A DNA stretch of 8,443 nt from Oscillospiraceae bacterium (GTDB lineage Bacteria > Bacillota > Clostridia > Oscillospirales > Oscillospiraceae). The notes beneath the pieces were generated by a model. That model was given only the letters and a program-made list of their open reading frames with translations. It was not told the DNA's origin and did no database searches. The translations under genes and the position numbers were made by a program. The DNA lies in NCBI GenBank assembly GCA_028705905.1, contig JAQWCP010000045.1:1-8443 (forward strand). Direction: 5' to 3'. Every line of letters begins with the position of its first letter. The first letter of the stretch is position 1. Below are positions 1 to 7,002 of this stretch, piece after piece.

Positions 1-1
1 T

Positions 2-628
2 TCCTCTACGATCTATTTGGCCTCCATGCGCGCCAATATGGAAATCGTGGAGCGGTACAACCATTCTTACGCCGTCGGATATGTACCAGACGGGATGGAT
101 GCTACCGTATATTATAAATCTCTGGACTTCCGATTTAAAAACGACAAAGACAGGCCCATCAAGATTACCTGTTCCATGCAGGGTCGAACTCTCACAGTCA
201 ATATTTATGGTACAAAAGAAAATAACAACACTGTAAAAATCACCAATAAAGTGCTGAGTACTTCCCCATATAAAACAATCTACCAAGAAGATGCCAGTAT
301 CAAATCCGGCAAAAAAGTAAAGACCACCGGATATACAGGAAAGGCAGTTGAAACGTACCGTTCGATCTATGATGCCAACGGCAACTTAATCAGCAGCAAG
401 TTGGAGGCGGTCAGTCGATATAAAACAAGAAATAAAATTGTTTTGGTTCCCGTCGGCTCTCAGGAAGGCAGTGTACCCACCAAAACACCGGATCCGACAG
501 CCACCCCGAAGCCAACAGCCACTTCCACACCAAAGCCAACATCCACGTCAACCCCAACGCCAAAACCAACTGCAACCCCCACCCCCCATCCGGATCCAAC
601 GCCAGTCCCAATGCCAGAGTCTGCTTGA
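2..628 (+). CDS. VanW-family surface protein with G5-like domain, 3' part (5' end outside window)
   Basis: The frame is open from the window edge, so the N-terminus, signal or membrane anchor and most of the VanW domain are missing; a TTG at 17 is not a convincing start because homologous sequence continues upstream of it. About 208 residues are visible. The first ~55 match the end of a VanW domain (PF04294): a 'MEIVERYNHSYAVGYVPDG' stretch, then ATV and LDFRFKN, a signature seen in YoaR/VanW-like proteins of Firmicutes. A G5-like module follows, including ETYRSIYDANG and ending around KTRNKIVLVPVG; such modules occur in wall-associated proteins and are thought to bind glycan. The last ~50 residues are almost only Pro, Thr, Ser, Lys and Ala, as in wall-spanning linkers. 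No LPXTG sorting signal follows the tail. A role at the cell surface is inferred; the biochemical function of VanW domains is not established. A terminator follows 52 bp after the stop. Confidence 0.85.
   Translation, partial: SSTIYLASMRANMEIVERYNHSYAVGYVPDGMDATVYYKSLDFRFKNDKDRPIKITCSMQGRTLTVNIYGTKENNNTVKITNKVLSTSPYKTIYQEDASIKSGKKVKTTGYTGKAVETYRSIYDANGNLISSKLEAVSRYKTRNKIVLVPVGSQEGSVPTKTPDPTATPKPTATSTPKPTSTSTPTPKPTATPTPHPDPTPVPMPESA
476..616 (+). repeat. Low-complexity Pro/Thr-codon repeat (wall-spanning tail)
   Basis: Degenerate tandem units built on ACN-CCN codons (Thr-Pro with Lys or Ser insertions, for example TPKPTAT and STPKPTS) encode the tail of the VanW-family protein. The units are imperfect at DNA level, so this is a protein-level repeat more than a perfect satellite. 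Such tails change length easily by slippage. The long open frame on the opposite strand here is a by-product of this composition. Confidence 0.85.
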
Positions 629-680
629 AACGCAGTATAAAAGGAAACCACTGCTGATTGCACTAAAATCTCTGCATAAA

Positions 681-741
681 TAAAAACACAGGGAGCGCAG
701 ACACAAACTAGATGTGTCTGCGCTCCCTGTGTTTTTATTTT
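681..741 (+). terminator. Rho-independent terminator, 25-bp perfect stem
   Basis: Positions 681-705 pair without mismatch with 713-737 around a 7-nt loop (706-712, AACTAGA). The GC-rich core is GGGAGCGCAG/CTGCGCTCCC, flanked by an A-run on the left and a T-run on the right (TTTTTATTTTG). The T-tract on the + strand fits termination of the VanW-family gene. The A-run on the left would also give a U-tract on the opposite strand, so it could work both ways, although both neighbouring genes read rightward. Confidence 0.92.
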
Positions 742-756
742 GTTTTTCCGGGGCGA

Positions 757-785
757 TTGACAAGCGTTCTTTCAAAAGCTATACT
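757..785 (+). promoter_or_regulatory. Sigma-A-type promoter of the AI-2E-family permease gene
   Basis: A consensus -35 TTGACA (757-762), exactly 17 bp, then TATACT (780-785), one base off the consensus -10. Transcription would start near 792, giving a leader of about 54 nt before the ATG at 846. It lies 20 bp past the preceding terminator stem, which marks the start of a new transcription unit. Confidence 0.85.
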
Positions 786-814
786 CAAAGTAAGAATTGC
801 TTTAATTTCTAACA

Positions 815-838
815 TTTCTTTCCGAGGAAAGAAAGGAG
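815..838 (+). promoter_or_regulatory. Leader hairpin touching the Shine-Dalgarno of the permease gene
   Basis: TTTCTTTCC (815-823) is exactly complementary to GGAAAGAAA (826-834). Allowing a 4-nt CGAG loop, eight pairs form. The ribosome binding site AAAGGAG (832-838), 7 nt before the ATG, has its first three bases inside the stem while its GGAG stays free. The hairpin is AU-rich and therefore weak; a regulatory or mRNA-stability role is inference. Confidence 0.45.
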
Positions 839-845
839 TCACTCC

Positions 846-2192
846 ATGCAATTGGATCGAAAGACAATGAAAAAGCTGGCGTTGCTCATCGCCTTTGGCA
901 TTGTGCTCTTTTTAGGGCTGAGTAAGTTTGGCACCATTATTTCTGCTATCCTATGGGTCCTCAATTTGTTTTACCCCTTTCTTCTGGGACTCTGCATCGC
1001 CTTTATCCTCAACATCCCCATGCGTTTCTTAGAACGGGTTCTCTTCTTCCGAAAAGGGGAACCGCAAAAGTGGAAGAAACGAATGCACCGGCCATTGAGC
1101 CTTATTCTCACCCTCATCATGGTCTTTGGGATCATCGCCGTTGTTTTGTTACTCATCATACCTGAGTTGGCCCGCACATTAATTTCCTTGGCCAACCGAA
1201 TCCCTCAAGCCCTGATTGAAATTCAGGTCTGGATCACCGGTTTGTTCGATCGCTTCCCCGATGTGACCAATTGGGCGCAATCCATTCAAATTGATTGGTC
1301 TGACGTTGGCTCAAAACTAACCACCTTTTTGCAGAATAGTGCAAATATATTATTGGATTCCACCTTTACCACCGTCATCAGCTTCGTTAGCGGCTTGTTC
1401 ACGTTCTTTCTTGCCTTTATTTTCGCCATTTATATTTTGCTGCAGAAAGAAAAATTCAGTGCACAGCTAAAAAGGTTTCTCTATGCATATTTCCCCCGTC
1501 GGCGGATTGACAAGCTCATCCATTTTGGGAATCTGACCAATAAGACCTTTTCTTCCTTTCTCTCCTGTCAGTGCTTTGAAGCGACGTTGCTTGGTACGTT
1601 ATTTCTCATCTTTATGAACATTTTCGGCTTCCCATATTCTGTTCTGATCAGTGTGCTCATCGCATTTACTGCTTTAATCCCCATTTTTGGCGCCATCATC
1701 GGCTGTGTCGTGGGTGCCCTTTTGATCTTAGTGGTTTCTCCCATCCAGGCGTTTTGGTTCGTGATCCTGTTCATCGTTTTGCAGCAACTGGAAGGAAATT
1801 TCATCTACCCCCATGTGGTGGGCAGCTCCGTTGGATTGCCTTCTATCTTGGTTCTAATGGCCGTCTCCATCGGCGGAAACCTGATGGGAATACCGGGGAT
1901 GCTGATTTTCATTCCTATCTGTTCCATCCTGTATGCACTTCTGCGGGAAAATGTGCATAAGCGGTTGGATCAAATTGAAACCTGTGTGCAAGAAGCCGGG
2001 CCGGGAGGACAAGCTCCTCTCCCAAACACAGGACTAAGGCAAACACTTTCTCAATTCTTCTCCGGATTGTCCCGTAAAAACCTTCGGACAGAACAACCGG
2101 AACCAGAGGAGGAAATCCCTCAAGAAACACAAGACTCCCCCTCCTCGTCTGAAGATGAGTCGGAACCCGAAGACCACCCAACCGAAGAATAA
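846..2192 (+). CDS. AI-2E family transporter (PF01594 membrane permease)
   Basis: A 448-residue polytopic membrane protein. Hydrophobic segments lie at about residues 10-26, 30-57, 84-106, 174-200, 243-262, 264-293, 299-315 and 331-366, with an extracytoplasmic or amphipathic stretch between the third and fourth. This is the usual plan of the family. The diagnostic C-terminal block is present: QQLEGNFIYPHVVG, then SVGLPSILVLMAVSIGG and GIPGML (residues 313-352). Members include E. coli TqsA, linked to autoinducer-2 export, and Na+/H+ antiporters; the substrate here cannot be read from sequence. After the last membrane segment come about 80 soluble residues, and the final ~35 are dominated by Glu, Asp, Ser and Pro, an uncommonly long acidic tail. 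The start is supported by AAAGGAG 7 nt upstream. It is transcribed alone from the promoter at 757-785 and converges on clpB. Confidence 0.9.
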   Translation: MQLDRKTMKKLALLIAFGIVLFLGLSKFGTIISAILWVLNLFYPFLLGLCIAFILNIPMRFLERVLFFRKGEPQKWKKRMHRPLSLILTLIMVFGIIAVVLLLIIPELARTLISLANRIPQALIEIQVWITGLFDRFPDVTNWAQSIQIDWSDVGSKLTTFLQNSANILLDSTFTTVISFVSGLFTFFLAFIFAIYILLQKEKFSAQLKRFLYAYFPRRRIDKLIHFGNLTNKTFSSFLSCQCFEATLLGTLFLIFMNIFGFPYSVLISVLIAFTALIPIFGAIIGCVVGALLILVVSPIQAFWFVILFIVLQQLEGNFIYPHVVGSSVGLPSILVLMAVSIGGNLMGIPGMLIFIPICSILYALLRENVHKRLDQIETCVQEAGPGGQAPLPNTGLRQTLSQFFSGLSRKNLRTEQPEPEEEIPQETQDSPSSSEDESEPEDHPTEE

Positions 2193-2296
2193 AATCTGTC
2201 CCATTCAAAGGCAATGAAGCGAAGCTGCAGATGACAGAATGAAACCAAATGGAATCAAATGTCTTGTAAGCAGCAACGCCTCATGAATGAGATCAA

Positions 2297-2337
2297 AAGT
2301 CCCCACAGACCAAATTTGGTCTGTGGGGACTTCTTTT
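2297..2337. terminator. Two-way terminator between convergent permease gene and clpB
   Basis: A perfect 36-bp palindrome (2297-2314 against 2315-2332), effectively a stem with AGTCCCCACAGACC at its base and an AAATTT centre forming the loop. On the + strand the stem is followed by CTTTT (2333-2337), and on the - strand by TTTTGATC, so either transcript would end in a short U-run. It lies between the two gene ends. The remaining spacer, 2193-2296, shows no gene or motif I can support. Confidence 0.88.
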
Positions 2338-2374
2338 GTGCCGTTCTGACACGATATCTGCTTTTTTATGTTTT

Positions 2375-4972
2375 TTATGCATCCACAACCAGCGCGCCGT
2401 CTTTCACATCCACAGTCAGGCAAGTACCCGGCAGCAGATCTTCGCTCAAAATCTTTCGACCAATGAGCGTCTCGACAGAATGCTGCAAATATCTGCGCAG
2501 CGGCCGTGCGCCGTAAATGGGGTCATAGGCTTCATCAATGACAAATTGCTTTGCCCCATCCGTAAACTGGCAGGAAAGCTGCTTATCCGCCAACCGGCGA
2601 TTCAAATCGGCCACCAACAAATCTAAAATAGCCGTAATGTCCGCTTTCGTTAGCGGGCGATAGAAGACAATTTCATCCAACCGATTCAAAAACTCCGGAC
2701 GGAACGAGCGTTTCAGGAGCTGATCCACCTCGGCTCTGGCTTCCTCTGTAATGCTTCCATTTTCATCAATACCGTCCAGCAAATAGGATGAACCCAAATT
2801 GGACGTTAAAATCAAGATTGTGTTTTTAAAATCCACCGTCCGACCCTGGGAATCGGTGATCCGACCGTCATCCAGCACTTGGAGTAAAACATTAAACACT
2901 TCCGGATGTGCTTTTTCCACTTCGTCGAACAAAACCACAGAATAAGGACGCCGACGGACAGCCTCTGTCAGCTGGCCTCCTTCTTCATATCCCACGTATC
3001 CCGGAGGTGCGCCAATGAGACGGGAGACAGAGAATTTTTCCATATACTCGCTCATATCAATGCGCACCAGATTCTTTTCGTCGTCAAACAAAGCCTCTGC
3101 CAATGCCTTGGCAAGCTCTGTTTTGCCGACACCCGTGGGACCCAAAAACAGAAACGAACCAATGGGCCGATTGGGATTGGCAATGCCCGCGCGGGAACGG
3201 ATGATGGCCTCTGCCACGTTTTTCACCGCTTCGTCCTGACCAACCACCCTGCGATGGAGAATGTCTTCCAGATGCAGCAGCTTTTCCCGCTCCCCTTCCA
3301 TCAGGCGAGCCACAGGAATTCCCGTCCAACGTTCCACAATCCGGGCAATTTCTTCCTCCGTCACTTTATCCCGAAGAAAGCTTTCCTTCCGCCCTGCGTT
3401 CGCTGTCTCTTCTTCCTGCTTCAGCCGTTTTTGTACTTCTGGAATTCTGCCATATTTCAATTCGGCAGCACGATTCAAATCGTATTCCCGCTCTGCGCGT
3501 TCCATCTCGGCATTGAGGGAATCCAGCTGCTCACGCAACTTCTGCACTTTTTCAATGGCTTCTTTCTCATTCTCCCACTGGGCCTTCATCGCGTTAAATT
3601 TTTCCCGCAATTCCGCCAATTCCTTCTGAATCTCCGCAAGATGCTCTTTTGAAAGGGCATCTTGTTCTTTCTTCAGCGCCGCTTCTTCAATTTCATGCTG
3701 AATGATCTTTCTTGAAATGACATCCAGCTCTGTGGGCATGGAATCAATTTCTGTCCGTATCATGGCGCAGGCTTCATCCACTAGGTCGATGGCTTTGTCG
3801 GGCAAAAAGCGATCGGTGATATACCGTTGAGACAAGGTCGCCGCTGCGATAATGGCGCCATCCTGGATCTTGACCCCGTGGTAAATCTCATACCGCTCTT
3901 TTAGCCCACGCAGAATGGCAATGGTGTCTTCCGCCGTTGGCTCATTGACCATCACCGGCTGGAACCGACGCTCCAACGCCGCGTCCTTTTCAATATACTG
4001 CCGGTATTCATTCAACGTCGTTGCGCCGATGCAGTGCAGCTCGCCTCTCGCCAGCATAGGTTTGAGCAAATTGCCCGCATCCATTGCTCCTTCTGCTTTC
4101 CCTGCGCCGACGATGGTATGCAGTTCATCAATGAACAGCAAAATTCTGCCTTCGCTCTTCTTCACTTCCCCCAGCACCGCTTTGAGCCGCTCTTCAAATT
4201 CACCGCGGAACTTTGCCCCGGCGATCAGCGCTCCCATGTCCAGCGCAAAATTGGTTTTATCAGCCAAACTCTTTGGCACATCTCCGCGTACAATCCGCTG
4301 GGCCAACCCTTCTGCAATGGCTGTCTTGCCAACGCCCGGTTCCCCGATTAAGACCGGATTGTTTTTGCTCTTGCGGGACAAGATCCGAATGACATTTCTA
4401 ATTTCATCGTCACGCCCAATGACCGGATCCAGCTTCCCGGAACGCGCCCGTTCCACCAAATCGCTCCCGTATTTTTTCAGCGCGTCATACGTTTCCTCCG
4501 GGTTGTCGCTGGTGACCCTCTGGTTGCCACGAATTTCAGACAACGCCTTTAACACCGCTTCCTTTTGAATCTGGTATGTCTGCAACAATTTTTTCATAGC
4601 TGCATCGGGATGTTCCACCAGAGAAAGCAGCAGATGTTCTACTGAGGTATATTCATCTTTCATCTGCTCTGCCAAGTGCTCCGCACCTGAAAGAACACGA
4701 TCCACCTCCGGAGAAACATACACTTTTCCCGGCTCCCTGCCGGAACCGCTGACATGGGGCAACCGTTCCACTTCATTTTGTACGGACGCACGGAAACTCT
4801 CCACGGTCAGTCCCATCTTACGCAACAATTCCGGAATCAGTCCCTGCTCCTGTTGCAACAACGCCAACATCAGGTGAGACTGTTCAATCTGCATATTTTG
4901 ATGTTCAATCGCCAAATTTTGCGCATCTTGTATCGCTTCCATTGACTTTTGTGTAAACTTTTGAAAATTCAT
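2375..4972 (-). CDS. clpB: ATP-dependent protein disaggregase ClpB (Hsp100)
   Basis: An 865-residue cytosolic AAA+ chaperone that works as a hexamer, threading aggregated proteins through its pore with DnaK/DnaJ/GrpE. All domains are present: double Clp-N region (about 1-145); first ATPase domain with Walker A GEPGVGKT (210-217), Walker B LLFIDE (278-283) and arginine finger ALERRF (332-337); coiled-coil middle domain (about 405-530), whose full length separates ClpB from ClpC and ClpA; second ATPase domain with Walker A GPTGVGKT (611-618), Walker B VVLFDE (679-684) and sensor-2 GARPLRR (821-827). Pore loops are KFRGEFEERL, with Phe at the usual Tyr, and GYVGYEEGG. The length matches the family (about 860). 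The frame stays open 23 codons upstream to a TTG, but the ATG at 4972 has AAAGGAGG at 4980-4987 on the - strand, 7 nt away, and gives the family N-terminus MNFQKFTQK. CIRCE upstream implies heat-shock induction. No ClpP-binding loop is evident. Confidence 0.98.
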   Translation of the reverse strand: MNFQKFTQKSMEAIQDAQNLAIEHQNMQIEQSHLMLALLQQEQGLIPELLRKMGLTVESFRASVQNEVERLPHVSGSGREPGKVYVSPEVDRVLSGAEHLAEQMKDEYTSVEHLLLSLVEHPDAAMKKLLQTYQIQKEAVLKALSEIRGNQRVTSDNPEETYDALKKYGSDLVERARSGKLDPVIGRDDEIRNVIRILSRKSKNNPVLIGEPGVGKTAIAEGLAQRIVRGDVPKSLADKTNFALDMGALIAGAKFRGEFEERLKAVLGEVKKSEGRILLFIDELHTIVGAGKAEGAMDAGNLLKPMLARGELHCIGATTLNEYRQYIEKDAALERRFQPVMVNEPTAEDTIAILRGLKERYEIYHGVKIQDGAIIAAATLSQRYITDRFLPDKAIDLVDEACAMIRTEIDSMPTELDVISRKIIQHEIEEAALKKEQDALSKEHLAEIQKELAELREKFNAMKAQWENEKEAIEKVQKLREQLDSLNAEMERAEREYDLNRAAELKYGRIPEVQKRLKQEEETANAGRKESFLRDKVTEEEIARIVERWTGIPVARLMEGEREKLLHLEDILHRRVVGQDEAVKNVAEAIIRSRAGIANPNRPIGSFLFLGPTGVGKTELAKALAEALFDDEKNLVRIDMSEYMEKFSVSRLIGAPPGYVGYEEGGQLTEAVRRRPYSVVLFDEVEKAHPEVFNVLLQVLDDGRITDSQGRTVDFKNTILILTSNLGSSYLLDGIDENGSITEEARAEVDQLLKRSFRPEFLNRLDEIVFYRPLTKADITAILDLLVADLNRRLADKQLSCQFTDGAKQFVIDEAYDPIYGARPLRRYLQHSVETLIGRKILSEDLLPGTCLTVDVKDGALVVDA

Positions 4973-5058
4973 AGAGATACCTCCTTTATCTAGGAAAACA
5001 TCCATTTGGCAAGTACCTTCGCTTGCTTTCAGACGGTTCAAAAGACGAACCGCATCAG

Positions 5059-5076
5059 ATTGTTTCTTTAAACAAT
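5059..5076 (-). promoter_or_regulatory. Inverted repeat directly after the clpB -10 box
   Basis: ATTGTTT (5059-5065) and AAACAAT (5070-5076) form a perfect 7-bp inverted repeat with a 4-bp centre. Read on the clpB strand it begins right after TATAAT, so it covers the expected transcription start. It could be an operator or a 5' stem protecting the message. It matches no operator I know. Confidence 0.35.
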
Positions 5077-5082
5077 ATTATA
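5077..5082 (-). promoter_or_regulatory. clpB: Probable -10 box of clpB
   Basis: A perfect TATAAT on the - strand, about 105 bp before the clpB ATG, would start transcription near 5070. At 16-18 bp spacing the -35 region (around 5099-5106) reads ACACTT, CACACT or TCACAC, a poor match to TTGACA. The promoter may therefore be weak, use another sigma factor, or lie elsewhere. Confidence 0.5.
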
Positions 5083-5120
5083 CTTCTTTTTCCAGAAAAA
5101 GTGTGACCAAATTGTTAACT

Positions 5121-5147
5121 CTGGCACTCTCCTTTTGAGAGTGCTAA
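5121..5147. promoter_or_regulatory. CIRCE element (HrcA operator)
   Basis: On the clpB strand it reads TTAGCACTC, 9 nt, GAGTGCCAG, against the consensus TTAGCACTC-N9-GAGTGCTAA. The first half is perfect, the second differs at two bases, and the spacer is exact. HrcA binds CIRCE and represses class I heat-shock genes at normal temperature. CIRCE most often sits at groES-groEL and hrcA-grpE-dnaK; clpB in low-GC Firmicutes is more often under CtsR. Here it is about 39 bp upstream of the clpB -10 and 11 bp upstream of the MATE -35, inside the divergent spacer. I see no CtsR heptad pair in the region. Confidence 0.9.
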
Positions 5148-5158
5148 TTCCCATCTTC

Positions 5159-5186
5159 TTGCTTTTCGGAGCAGATATGATATGAT
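5159..5186 (+). promoter_or_regulatory. Likely promoter of the MATE exporter gene
   Basis: TTGCTT (5159-5164), 16 bp, TATGAT (5181-5186). Transcription would begin near 5193, giving a leader of about 26 nt before the start codon. The -35 is imperfect (4 of 6) and the spacing slightly short, but the -10 is good and the position fits. Confidence 0.6.
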
Positions 5187-5218
5187 AGCAGTGCAATCTT
5201 TGCCCAGAAAGAGGGGAT

Positions 5219-6619
5219 ATGATGCTGCGGCGTCTCGTTTCTTGTTCTCATATGGTTCCGCAAGGCTTGATTTGCGGTCCACTTCCCTCCAGCCGAGAGG
5301 GATACCGTACAGTCGTTCAAATGGCCTGGCCTTGCATTGTAGAAACTTTGCTGGTCTGCGCCATTACCTTTGTGGATATGATGATGGTCAGTGTGGTGGG
5401 TTCATCTGCCATCTCAGCCGTTGGCATCACAACGCAGCCGAAATTCATTTTGCTTGCCACGATCATTTCTCTCAATATTGGTGTCACAGCTGTCGTTTCC
5501 CGTCGCTTTGGGCAAAGGGATCAGGCGGGTGCCAACCGTTGCCTCAAACAATGCCTTATCGTTTGCGGCACGCTGAGCTTCCTGCTTTCCGGTCTGGGCT
5601 ACTGTTTTGCTGAGCCGTTTTTGTCCTTTGCAGGCGCTGAACCATCTTATTTGCAAACCGCAGTGAACTATTTCCGTGTGATTATGATTGGGCAGTTTTT
5701 TTATGGCTTGGCACTTACCATCAATGCGGCCCAACGGGGCTGCGGCAATACACACATTTCCATGACAACCAACATTGTGGCCAATATCGTGAATTTAGTT
5801 CTCAACTATTTCTTGATTTACGGCATTGGTCCTTTCCCCCGTTTAGAGGTTTTGGGGTCTGGAATCGCCACAACCGCAGGACAAGTGGCTGCCTTTGCTC
5901 TGTCCCTCTTTTCTCTTTTGTGCAAGAACGGGTATTTAAAACTGACGTTTCCAGTGCCTTGGAAACCGGATGGCGGTACTCTTTCCGGTGTCTTTCGCAT
6001 TGGCACCAGCGCATTGGCGGAACAGCTTTTCATCCGGATCGGTTTTTTGTTTTATGCGAAAATTGTAGCCGGCCTTGGAAGCACCGCGTTTGCCACCCAT
6101 CAGATTTGCCTGAATATCAGCAACATCTCTTTTTCGCTGGGGGATGGCTTTTCTATGGCCGCTGCCGCCCTGGTCGGCCAGTGTTTGGGTGGCCGACGGC
6201 CGGACTTGTCCAAGCTCTATGGAAGCATCTGCCAGCGGCTGGCCTTTCTCTGTTCCACGGTCCTGGCCGCCGTTTTTTTCTTTGGACGATACGGACTCAT
6301 CCGCTTATTTTCCCAAGAACCAGAAATCATTGCCTCCGGCGCCGCCATCATGATCGTTCTCACTTGCGTCACCCACATCCAAACCTCCCAAGTCATCTTC
6401 TCCGGTTGTTTGCGGGGCGCCGGGGATGCCAAATATACCGCTTTGATTTCTTTGTTCAGCATTGCACTCTTTCGCCCTACTATGACTTGGGTGTTGTGTT
6501 ACCAAGCAGGATTTGGCGTTCTGGGTGCCTGGCTTGCGTTTTTATTGGATCAAATAATCCGGATCGTGTTCTATGGATTGCGCTTTCACGGTGGGAAATG
6601 GATGGAAATTTCCCTGTGA
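5219..6619 (+). CDS. MATE family efflux transporter
   Basis: A 466-residue membrane protein with the two-lobed, roughly 12-segment plan of MATE exporters, which use Na+ or H+ gradients to expel cationic drugs or metabolites. Lobe one opens with AWPCIVETLLVCAITFVD and MMMVSVVG (residues 36-61) and carries SLNIGVTAVVSRRFGQRD (84-101), a family hallmark. NAAQRGCGNT (169-178) is repeated in lobe two as SGCLRGAGDAK (395-405), the internal duplication typical of MATE; lobe two also has AAAALVGQCLGG (314-325). Length is normal (about 450). The substrate cannot be deduced. The purine-rich GAGGGG (5211-5216) is only 2 nt from the ATG at 5219 and 5 nt from the ATG at 5222, so the second may be the true start. 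The first ~28 residues are a poorly conserved, Arg- and Cys-containing lead. It is divergent from clpB. I find no convincing terminator between it and the secG promoter. Confidence 0.93.
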   Translation: MMLRRLVSCSHMVPQGLICGPLPSSREGYRTVVQMAWPCIVETLLVCAITFVDMMMVSVVGSSAISAVGITTQPKFILLATIISLNIGVTAVVSRRFGQRDQAGANRCLKQCLIVCGTLSFLLSGLGYCFAEPFLSFAGAEPSYLQTAVNYFRVIMIGQFFYGLALTINAAQRGCGNTHISMTTNIVANIVNLVLNYFLIYGIGPFPRLEVLGSGIATTAGQVAAFALSLFSLLCKNGYLKLTFPVPWKPDGGTLSGVFRIGTSALAEQLFIRIGFLFYAKIVAGLGSTAFATHQICLNISNISFSLGDGFSMAAAALVGQCLGGRRPDLSKLYGSICQRLAFLCSTVLAAVFFFGRYGLIRLFSQEPEIIASGAAIMIVLTCVTHIQTSQVIFSGCLRGAGDAKYTALISLFSIALFRPTMTWVLCYQAGFGVLGAWLAFLLDQIIRIVFYGLRFHGGKWMEISL

Positions 6620-6659
6620 CTGTTACAAGCTTCTAGAACTTCGGAAAAGAAGAAAAAAC

Positions 6660-6688
6660 TTGCAATACGCTTTTTAGTATGATATCAT
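6660..6688 (+). promoter_or_regulatory. secG: Likely promoter of secG
   Basis: TTGCAA (6660-6665), 17 bp, TATCAT (6683-6688), in a strongly AT-rich spacer. An overlapping TATGAT at 6678-6683 is an alternative -10 but lacks a good -35. The -10 sits within a 10-bp palindrome, ATGATATCAT (6679-6688). The predicted start near 6695 leaves a leader of about 58 nt. Confidence 0.6.
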
Positions 6689-6752
6689 GTATTTCATATT
6701 AAACATTTTCATGAATTAATTCCAGCTCATGTTGTTGAAAGGAACGATCTCC

Positions 6753-6986
6753 ATGTTAAAGACCATTATTACTGTGATTCAGCTTTTATTTGCTGTCATT
6801 CTTACGGTTGTCGTGCTGTCCCAGTCCGGGAAAACAGCCGGACTCAGCGGTGCCATTGGCGGCGGTGCAGATACGTTTTTATCCAAAAACAAAGCCCGCA
6901 CGTTAGACGCCAAGCTCGCCAAGGCCACAAAGTACATTGCAATCGCATTTATCCTTCTCACCTTGGCGTTAAACATGGTTGCCTAA
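6753..6986 (+). CDS. secG: Preprotein translocase subunit SecG
   Basis: A 77-residue membrane protein, the usual SecG length, that partners SecY and SecE in the protein-conducting channel of the plasma membrane and aids SecA-driven export. It has two hydrophobic segments (about residues 3-22 and 57-75) joined by a cytoplasmic loop with VVLSQSGKTAGLSGAIGGG followed by FLSKNKART, the SecG signature (PF03840). The ATG at 6753 is preferred because AAAGGA (6738-6743) lies 9 nt before it and the protein then starts MLKTIITVIQ. The ATG 24 bases upstream would place the ribosome binding site inside the gene. In many Firmicutes secG is followed by rnr and smpB; here it has its own terminator and a sugar-nucleotide gene comes next, so that common linkage is missing. 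Confidence 0.95.
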   Translation: MLKTIITVIQLLFAVILTVVVLSQSGKTAGLSGAIGGGADTFLSKNKARTLDAKLAKATKYIAIAFILLTLALNMVA

Positions 6987-7002
6987 TCAAATAAAAGACT
7001 TT

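Noticed and set aside
460..663. Open frame on the - strand encoding a Gly/Val-rich repeat protein.
   Set aside because: It is the antisense of the Pro/Thr codon repeat, has no start signals and crosses the end of the real gene.
2193..2296. Possible small gene between the permease stop and the terminator.
   Set aside because: No start codon with a ribosome binding site and no recognisable product.
3915..4568. A 217-codon open frame on the + strand inside clpB.
   Set aside because: It lies wholly opposite conserved ClpB sequence, is Ser-rich shadow coding and matches no family I recognise.
4722..4724. Phe in place of Tyr in the first ClpB pore loop neighbourhood as a sign of altered function (the exact codon is near residue 255).
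   Set aside because: The aromatic character is kept and Phe is a conservative change; every catalytic motif is intact. The coordinates given here are only nominal.
4973..5041. A 23-residue N-terminal extension of ClpB starting at a TTG (5041, - strand).
   Set aside because: No ribosome binding site precedes it, while AAAGGAGG lies inside the extension at good distance from the ATG at 4972, which gives the family N-terminus.
5920..6636. A 238-codon open frame on the + strand overlapping the MATE gene.
   Set aside because: It is out of frame with strongly conserved MATE motifs, and its product is Arg/His/Pro-rich noise.
6620..6659. Possible terminator after the MATE gene.
   Set aside because: Only short weak pairings (TTCTAGAA, CTTC/GAAG) exist and no clear T-tract follows a GC-rich stem.
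5175..6688. Shared TATGATAT strings at the MATE and secG promoters, as a possible common operator.
   Set aside because: They coincide with -10 boxes in AT-rich DNA, so the likeness is expected without a shared regulator.
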